Source of the DNA: Halosimplex aquaticum
Lineage (GTDB): Archaea > Halobacteriota > Halobacteria > Halobacteriales > Haloarculaceae
Direction of reading: 5' to 3'
Assembly (NCBI RefSeq): GCF_028747785.1
Contig: NZ_CP118160.1
Location: 92,773-156,772 of the forward strand
Length of the DNA stretch: 64,000 nucleotides
A model generated the notes under the pieces. That model did no database searches, had not been told where the DNA came from, and worked only from the letters and a program-made list of their open reading frames with translations. The stretch's first letter is position 1. Every line of letters begins with the position of its first letter. Made by a program: the position numbers and the translations under genes. Below are positions 58,065-64,000 of this stretch, one piece after another.

Positions 58065-58470
58065 TGTTCAATTCCCCCTGTGCTTTCGAGATCAGAAGCT
58101 GACTCGATGAGCTCATCACGTTCGTCTCCGTCTTTGGGCGGGCGGACATTGAGGGACAGCGAGTCAACTCTGATTACTTCGAGTTCCTTTACGACGGGTA
58201 TCTTTTCACCCAGAAACCGGTCAAGCTGGGTCTGATCCGACATCAGCAACTCTTCCCAGACACGCAGCTGGCGGTCGTACTTACTATTCTGGGCGTGGAA
58301 ACGATTTGGCGAGAAGTCGTTTTGGAGCCGTGATTTACGCTCGCCTGTTACAGGTCGACGACCATCTGAAGTGAAAACCTGTGTGGGTAGCAGAACGTAG
58401 TGGTATTCTCCCGCATAGCGCCGTACTCGTACTTTGACACCGCGGTGGATGACATCGGGGTAGGAGTCTA

Positions 58471-59523
58471 TAGTAGGCGTTAGAAGTAATTACTTACTTT
58501 TGGAACAGAGAGTTGATCGAGAGCGGTGTCGATCGCCGTCGTCAGCTCGTTAAGTGAGTCGAAGAACCGGTTGCTGAGCGCCTGTTGTAGCTGTCGCCAG
58601 CACTCTTCGACCGGGTTGAGCTCTGGCGAATACGCCGGCAACGTCACGAAGGCGAGGTCGTCACGGGCCGCCAGGTCCGTGACAGCTGACGCCTGGAAGT
58701 ACGGTGCGCCATCAAGCACCACGAGCAAGTCATCCTCAAACTCTTCACATAGTGCTAAGATGAAATGTTTTGCGTGGTCGGCGGTGACGTACTCTTCGAA
58801 CCGGGAGAAGAAGCGATCACCGTCCTCGGTGATCGCGCCCAACAGACACGTCCAGTCACGCTGCCCAGAGAGTTCGACGCTTGGGCGCGTGCCGCGCGGA
58901 AACCACGCGGCACGCGGCTCAACCTGGACAGATTTCTTGGTCTGGTCGATACAGACTACGGTGGCGTCCATCTCCCGCCGCTTTTTTTGAACTCTTCGTG
59001 AAATTCTTCTTGGTCGTCTTCATCAGCTTCGGCGGCTGAGCGGCGCGGTTTCTGATAGCTGAGTCCCGCTTCTTTCAGCAACCGCCGGCAACTCGGGTAG
59101 GAGTACTCGGCGCCGTAGGTTTCTTCGAGAAACTGCTGGACGAGCGCCGGCGTCCACGCCGGCGCGTCGAGCCCAACCGCTTCAGGTAGGTCGTGAACAG
59201 TTTCTTCGAACTCTTGTTGCTGTGAGTCCGAAAGCTTTCGATTTCTTCCAGAGCGGTGAGCATTAGCAACGGCGTGCTCAATCGACTCGTCGGTGTCGAG
59301 TCGATTGAGCCAGTTGTAGATCGTTTTCCGGTGGACGTCGTACCACTCGGCAGTTCCTCTTGCGTGACTCCGTTCTTGTAGGCGATAGCTGCTAACAACC
59401 GCTCTGTTGGCTTCTTTCCTCCACGTTGTCGAGAGCAGTTTGCAGCTCTTCGACGGAGATCTCGTCGAGGTGCTCCACTAACTACTTCAACAAATTACTT
59501 GCAAATATATCTAACGGCTACTA
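58471..59523 (-). mobile_element. IS630-type element, copy 1, inside the APAZ gene
   Basis: Ends TAGTAGGCGTTAGA (58471) and TCTAACGGCTACTA (to 59523) flanked by TA on both sides, the TA duplication of IS630/Tc1 elements. 1053 bp. A related copy starts at 62950. Confidence 0.9.
58480..59478 (-). pseudogene. IS630-type transposase, copy 1, frameshifted
   Basis: The 3' part from ATG 58971 is intact: MDATVVCIDQTKKSVQVEPR, then LLVVLDGAPYFQASAVTD, then LPAYSPELNPVEECWRQL with the DDE Asp and Glu. The 5' part (GTG 59478 onward) needs at least two indels to match the copy at 62995, near the first 20 residues and near the HTH. An A7 run (TTTTTTT on the + strand at about 58983) separates the two parts. 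Probably inactive. Confidence 0.8.
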
Positions 59524-60711
59524 TAACTCCTTTGTAACCCATGATCGACCTAGTTTTCGTTCGGTACCGTGCTGTCTGCGGTCTAGTTTCGGGTATACGG
59601 TTGTTCCCTTCTCACGGTCGATGAGACAATCGTTATCTCTTGCAACGAGAGTGAAAATCCCTCTGAGAAGGGACCTTACGATATTTTCACGCTCCTCTTC
59701 TTGAGCCCGCGTTTGGAGGAACTCCTCGAACTCTCGTGTTTCGAAACGGTCCTCGTGTATGTAATGACGAGTAGACCCCGGAAGATGGTCCGGATGAACG
59801 AGCGAATATAATTTCCGCTCGTGAAGCTTGATGGGGAACGCTTCGTTGTTGTAATTATAGACTCGAGCAGATTCGGCATCCTCTGTCGTCTCTATGATGT
59901 ACAGTGTCTCTGGGTAGCGGGTTACCTGAAACAGATTCGTCGCATATTCTGTTTCCTCAGAAACCGGTTCATACGAATGAAGATATGGTTCGTACTGGAA
60001 CCGTTCTGTTTTCTCGAGTTGATGAGCTTGTTGACGGAGGTCATCGTATGTACCTACGAAAACATGGGTATCAATAGCAAAATCTCGGAACTCATCTACA
60101 TCAGTATCATCTAGCCGACCTACGACCTCATCGTTAACGCTGTCTTTGAGTTTTTCGTAGAAGTCGACCAGTTTCTGATTATCGGTGATATCACGATCGA
60201 ATAGGGCTTTCCAAGCTGGTCATTAGAGAGTGTCTCCGTAAAAATATAGAAATCAAAACGGTGGGGTTGGGGCTGTTTGATGTATTCGAGGAAATACCGG
60301 GCGAGTTCGTCTCTAAAATCATTCGGGCTGAGGCCTGTGGAATACGCTTTTGCCTCAGCTACCACTTTATCGCCCGTAGCTTTGTTCACAAACTGAATAT
60401 CGTCAAGCGTAGAGTGGAAGGCTGAATCCCGTTCGACCATGTAATTCAGCCCTTCCATGTACTCGATGACGACTTCCTTATAGTCCTCCCGCGTCTCGCC
60501 GTCCCTTCCCGCTCTTTATATAGATTGTAGATGGGCACGTTGTATCTCGTTACAAGGAAGTCTCGTGTGAATTACTTTTCCCTCAGTCGTTGGATAGTCT
60601 ACTGGGATACGACGGTACTTCTATAATCCGAGCGGTATATATTGGAGATAATGAACCGCGAGGACTTGGGAACGACTCTGCGTCTCCTCAATCGCGAACG
60701 TGGGGCCGCGG

Positions 60712-61497
60712 ATGCGTTACCGAAAAAGTCGCTTCACGCTTCTCTACCGTATTGACGTCAAATCTGCCGAGCGAAATCTGGATATCTCGATCCCGTATTA
60801 TTGGTATCTCTTTGGTACCGTCTCTCCAGCCACGCCCTCGACTGTCCCCTCAGCGAGTATTAACGAGCCCGGACTTGAAGATCGCCTACGTTCTGTTGTC
60901 TCAGAGGCTCTCTCTGAATATTACGAACATGGATTAGAATGGCTCACAGACCGAATGTATGATGATGCACCGTATCAGGTTCAGCGGGATTTTCGGGAGT
61001 TAGATAAGAAAATACGAACGTTACATACGGAGTACCACGATTTCTTTGAGGTTGACCCAAGCAGAGAGTCGGTACTCAGCTCCGTCCACGACACTTTTGA
61101 ATCATTTCCAAACAACCGATTTCCGGAGTATGATCGACCACTAATCAAGTGGTATAACGCAGTCACTCGAGAACTCCATTCGCATTCTCCTGATCCCTCC
61201 AGATTGATGACGGTGAATGTAACGTTCTGGCGTATCTTTGCACTCAAGCTTGCTCAACGGCATGCCCAGGGAATGTCTCCGGAAGAGGTCCGTGGAAACC
61301 TCGGTATAACCTCGTTTGAGGAGGCTCGGAGTTCTGCGATCCAGAAACTTGACGAATTCGAAGAGGAAGACCTTGATGCGAAATTTTCTGGATTAGCGAC
61401 CGAACTCGAATCTGAACGGAGTGCAGCCGACGAACTTGTTGCTCCGATTCTTGAACGCCGGGGAATTGCGCACGAAGATCTCCATCCGGGCCAATGA
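60712..61497 (+). CDS. Hypothetical partner of the PIN toxin
   Basis: About 261 residues from ATG 60712; GTG 60700 is possible. A better start might be ATG 60651 (MNREDLGTTLRLLNRERGAA) in another frame, joined by an indel near 60730. The C-terminal half has WRIFALKLAQRHAQGMSPEE, then VRGNLGITSFEEARSSAIQK, helices that may form an HTH. The stop overlaps the PIN gene start (ATGA), so the two form a toxin-antitoxin-like pair. Antitoxin role inferred only from position. Confidence 0.55.
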   Translation: MRYRKSRFTLLYRIDVKSAERNLDISIPYYWYLFGTVSPATPSTVPSASINEPGLEDRLRSVVSEALSEYYEHGLEWLTDRMYDDAPYQVQRDFRELDKKIRTLHTEYHDFFEVDPSRESVLSSVHDTFESFPNNRFPEYDRPLIKWYNAVTRELHSHSPDPSRLMTVNVTFWRIFALKLAQRHAQGMSPEEVRGNLGITSFEEARSSAIQKLDEFEEEDLDAKFSGLATELESERSAADELVAPILERRGIAHEDLHPGQ

Positions 61498-62290
61498 CTC
61501 GATACTTCGTAGACACTAACGTCCTCATTGGACTCACGTTTTCTCACGACCGGTGGGCCGTAGAAGCAGAGCGTATCCTAGACGGTCATAACACGCTCTT
61601 CACGAGTGAGTTTGTAATCTACGAGTATTGCAGCCGTCCACAAGGAGCGCCTCGAGTTGTGTCCGACCCCGATCAGCTACAAGTTGACCCTGACGATACC
61701 GATGGCGTGTTCGGGACCGTTCTTGAAGACTTTCAAGAGAATGTCGAGGATAATATCCCAATGTACAATCGAGAAATCGATTTACAGCGCTACGATGGGC
61801 TTTCCTTTGAGAGTATCTTAGAGATTTTCTTCGATAATATTGAGGTTCGAAGTCAGGCCAAGCCACACTTTGTTCGGCACTTCCAGAACTACTTCTCCTC
61901 GCGTGAAATCACCCCACGGAATGCAAAACGGTGTGTCGAAGATCTTCGAGATCGTGTTCTCCACGACGCAAAGGAGCGGAAAGACGCACTAATGGATGCT
62001 GTCCACGTCATGTCGTCAACTTATGACGATCAGGAGCGCGCTCGCGGTCAGTCAAGGAGCACATCGGAATTCAAGAGTCCCGGATTCCTCCTGTAGACTC
62101 TCAGTGGCTTCTTGACGCAATAGGGCTTGCAGAACGCGATGTGCTTCACCGTGTTGTGACCGGAGATAAGAAAGACATCGTCCGATATCAGCAACAACTG
62201 ACGTCATTATTTGATGTTACAATCCTCTATATTTTGGATGAGTTTCATACTCGTTCCCAAGTCGGTCAGGATTCACACGAAATCTTCTGA
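61494..62290 (+). pseudogene. PIN-domain toxin-like gene, frameshifted
   Basis: From ATG 61494: MTRYFVDTNVLIGLTFSHDR with the first PIN Asp, and VIYEYCS with the Glu. Later DALMDAVHVMSSTYDD precedes a shift near 62050. The other frame continues KEHIGIQESRIPPVDSQWLL, then LHRVVTGDKKDIVRYQQQLT, which holds the last PIN Asp pair, to TGA 62288-62290. About 264 residues if repaired. PIN proteins are RNases, often tRNA- or mRNA-cutting toxins. The frameshift removes the last catalytic segment. Confidence 0.7.
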
Positions 62291-62381
62291 TTACGCAACG
62301 ACTGGTTAGAAGGTACACTGTCGCCGGAGCTGAGGTCCACTCTGACAGGAAGTACTTATGGGTGCCGTCCGGACGAAGCGT

Positions 62382-62945
62382 ATGGGACTCTTTGAGACCT
62401 TATTTAGCTCATCCACCGGGGATACTGATCCTCAGGCACAGCAACCGAGTCAGCACGAAATCTTCCCCGAGGACAAGTACAATGTCGCATACGCTGTAGC
62501 CGCTCGGCGTGAAGAAATTCGGGCGTTAGAACACCTTCTAGAAGCGGATCAGACCTCACCTACCGCCTTGGAGGCTGAGCCTTTCCTTCAGGATATAATC
62601 GAAGATATGGAGCGGGATCGGGAATACTCCCTCCGCCTTCGCACCTCCGGGAGACTCGTCGACGATATCCGTGAACTCATAGAGCATTGGGACAATCAGG
62701 TAGATGAGCAGATAGGGACGATTTGGTGGCCTATCGGAGCAGATACGACGTTCAGGTTGTACCTCCATTATCTGGAACTCCGTGCTGACGCGGAGGATGA
62801 CCAATTTTCGTTCCCGGAGTCTGCTGGACAGGTTCACACTCTTGTCCAGCGTGGTCTTAGTACAATGGAAGATGATGACGACTCGAAGCTCGCTGTAGTC
62901 CACAAGCGAGACATTCCTTGGGAAGAACCAACTGAGGACAGCTGA
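62382..62945 (+). CDS. Hypothetical helical protein next to an IS630 copy
   Basis: 187 residues from ATG 62382 (MGLFETLFSSSTGDTDPQAQ); ATG 62358 is also possible. Helical and acidic, with EEIRALEHLLEADQTSPTAL and LRTSGRLVDDIRELIEHWDN. The TGA at 62943-62945 is 4 nt from the IS end, so the present C terminus may be original or slightly altered. Function unknown. Confidence 0.55.
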   Translation: MGLFETLFSSSTGDTDPQAQQPSQHEIFPEDKYNVAYAVAARREEIRALEHLLEADQTSPTALEAEPFLQDIIEDMERDREYSLRLRTSGRLVDDIRELIEHWDNQVDEQIGTIWWPIGADTTFRLYLHYLELRADAEDDQFSFPESAGQVHTLVQRGLSTMEDDDDSKLAVVHKRDIPWEEPTEDS

Positions 62946-62994
62946 TCTATAGTAGCCGTTAGAACTTTCCGCTCAGAGAGTGTTGCTGTGATCA

Positions 62995-63520
62995 ATGGAC
63001 CACCTCGACGAGATCTCCGTCGAAGACCTCCAAGACGCCCTCGACAACGTCGAGGGAAACAAGCCGACACAACGGTTGTTAGCCGCAATTGCGTACAAAA
63101 ACGGCGTAACGCAATCCGAACTTGCAGAGTGGCACGACACCGGTCGAAGAACGATCTACAGCTGGCTGATGCGATTTGATACGGACGAACCGCTTGAGCA
63201 AGCTGTGTCTGATGATCATCGATCCGGGAGAAAACGAAAACTCTCAGAATCACAGCAAGAAGAGTTCGAACAAGCCGTGCACGAACCGCCCGAAGAGGCC
63301 GGGATCGGCGCGCCGGCGTGGACGCCGGCGCTCGTCCAGGAATTTCTCGAAGACGCCTACGATGTCGAGTACTCCTATCCAGCTGCCGGCGGCTGTTGAA
63401 AGAAGCTGGATTGAGTTATCAAAAACCACGCCGCACAGCCGCCGAAGCTGAAGAATCCGACCAAGAAGAGTTCCACGACGAGATCAAAAAAAGCGAGCGG
63501 AGATGGACGCCAAAATAGTC
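62995..63520 (+). pseudogene. IS630 transposase first part, frameshifted
   Basis: From ATG 62995: MDHLDEISVEDLQDALDNVE, then an HTH (VTQSELAEWHDTGRRTIYSW). At about 63384 the frame is lost: YSYPAAGGC stop, whereas the other copy reads YSYPSCRRLLKEAG in one frame; here CRRLLKEAGLSYQKPRRTAA lies one frame over. The 1-nt deletion makes this copy defective. It runs to an A7 tract (63486-63492) and meets the second part. Confidence 0.78.
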
Positions 63521-63994
63521 TGTATCGATCAGACGAAGAAATCGGTGCAAGTCGAGCCGCGTGCCGCGTGGTTTCCGCGCGGCACGCGGCCGAGCGTCGA
63601 ATTGTCCGGCCAACGCGACTGGACGTGTCTGCTCGGCGCAATCACCGAAGACGGTGACTGTTTTTTCTCACGGTTCACCGAGTACGTCACCGCCGATCAT
63701 GCAAAACATTTCATTCTCGCGTTATGCGAAGAATTCGAAGAAGACTTGATCGTCGTATTAGATGGTGCGCCGTACTTCCAGGCGTCGGCCGTCACGGACC
63801 TAGCGGCCCGTGACGACCTCGCCTTCGTCACGTTACCGGCGTATTCGCCGGAACTCAACCCTGTCGAAGAGTGCTGGCGACAACTCCAAAACGCTCTCAG
63901 CAACCGGTTCTTCGACTCGCTTGAGCAACTGACCACCGCGATCGATACTGCTCTCGACCAACTGTCGCTTCCAAAGGTGAGCAATTATTTCTAA
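63503..63994 (+). CDS. IS630 transposase second part (DDE domain)
   Basis: 163 residues from ATG 63503: MDAKIVCIDQTKKSVQVEPR (first Asp), LIVVLDGAPYFQASAVTD (second Asp), LPAYSPELNPVEECWRQL (Glu). Same as copy 1 with few changes. In both copies it lies in a different frame from the first part, just after an A7 run, so a fused transposase may be made by ribosomal slippage. Confidence 0.82.
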   Translation: MDAKIVCIDQTKKSVQVEPRAAWFPRGTRPSVELSGQRDWTCLLGAITEDGDCFFSRFTEYVTADHAKHFILALCEEFEEDLIVVLDGAPYFQASAVTDLAARDDLAFVTLPAYSPELNPVEECWRQLQNALSNRFFDSLEQLTTAIDTALDQLSLPKVSNYF

Positions 63995-64000
63995 CGTCCA

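Larger units (their letters stand above)
58061..60570 (-). pseudogene. Nuclease-APAZ partner of the Argonaute, broken by an IS and frameshifts
   Basis: Removing the IS at 58471-59523 and one TA restores one continuous frame: GRSWVTKEL-DSYPDVIHRGV, then YAGEYHYVLLPTQVF, then FSPNRFHAQNSKYDRQLRVW, an APAZ domain ending 4 nt into the pAgo gene. Upstream the same frame runs to about 60215 (WKALFDRDITD). A 1-nt shift there joins it to FDFYIFTETLSND and to a PD-(D/E)XK-like nuclease core (STLDDIQF, VVAEAKAY, LSPNDFRDELARYFLEYI). Further shifts near 60508 and 60562 damage the N terminus (NVPIYNLYKE). This matches the effector of nuclease-type short Argonaute (SPARDA-like) systems. Confidence 0.75.
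62950..64000 (+). mobile_element. IS630-type element, copy 2, running off the window
   Basis: The left end TAGTAGCCGTTAGA at 62950 follows TA. The right end begins (TTCTAACG near 63990) but the window stops before the terminal bases. Same family as 58471-59523. Confidence 0.85.

Overview
The window looks like part of a haloarchaeal megaplasmid or other secondary replicon. The proteins are very acidic, GC content is high, TATA-type promoters sit directly in front of nearly leaderless genes, two Orc1/Cdc6 initiators and a family B DNA polymerase are present, and the insertion sequences are of haloarchaeal type. No rRNA, ribosomal protein or core metabolic gene was seen. All calls come from reading the sequence; no database search was run.

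Layout. 1-11 kb: small plasmid-type hypothetical genes (zinc ribbons, an amphi-Trp-like protein), a winged-helix regulator, a frameshifted Mrr-type nuclease with a membrane tail, two TnpB elements (one inserted in a small gene) and a DUF234-type ATPase. 11-22 kb: accessory region with gene fragments, a HalOD1-type protein, a CX5R phosphatase bracketed by direct repeats, two transposases, an orphan AbiEi-like antitoxin plus a fragment of a second, two related winged-helix regulators flanking an unknown gene, and a Fic-motif protein. 23.3-27.9 kb: an array of sixteen tRNA or tRNA-like genes, all on the + strand, enclosing a TROVE/Ro60-like gene. Several of these tRNAs depart from consensus at U33, U8 or the 1:72 pair; one is split by a hairpin insertion and one short element looks like a bare acceptor/T-arm helix. 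29-41.5 kb: replication module with ORB-like repeats around an orc1 gene, an operon of RecA-like protein, small protein and PolB, a metallophosphoesterase/RNase H-like fusion, a SRAP protein and a second Orc1/Cdc6. Four copies of a long inverted repeat (TTAACCAACA arms) punctuate this module. 43.6-54.7 kb: defence-type operon of an AbrB-like protein, a DUF499-type ATPase, a small protein, a DUF1156-type DNA methylase and a PLD-SNF2 helicase. 54.8-64 kb: decayed defence remains: a restriction endonuclease fragment, a short Argonaute whose nuclease-APAZ partner is broken by an IS630-type element and by frameshifts, and a frameshifted PIN toxin pair.

How it fits together. The replication module supplies initiators, origin and polymerase. 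The rest is mainly genome defence, toxin-antitoxin-like genes and mobile DNA in several stages of decay. The most unusual unit is the TROVE protein inside a tRNA array. TROVE proteins elsewhere bind misfolded RNAs and tRNA-like Y RNAs, so a system for tRNA quality control, decoy or rescue is a reasonable hypothesis, but it is inference.
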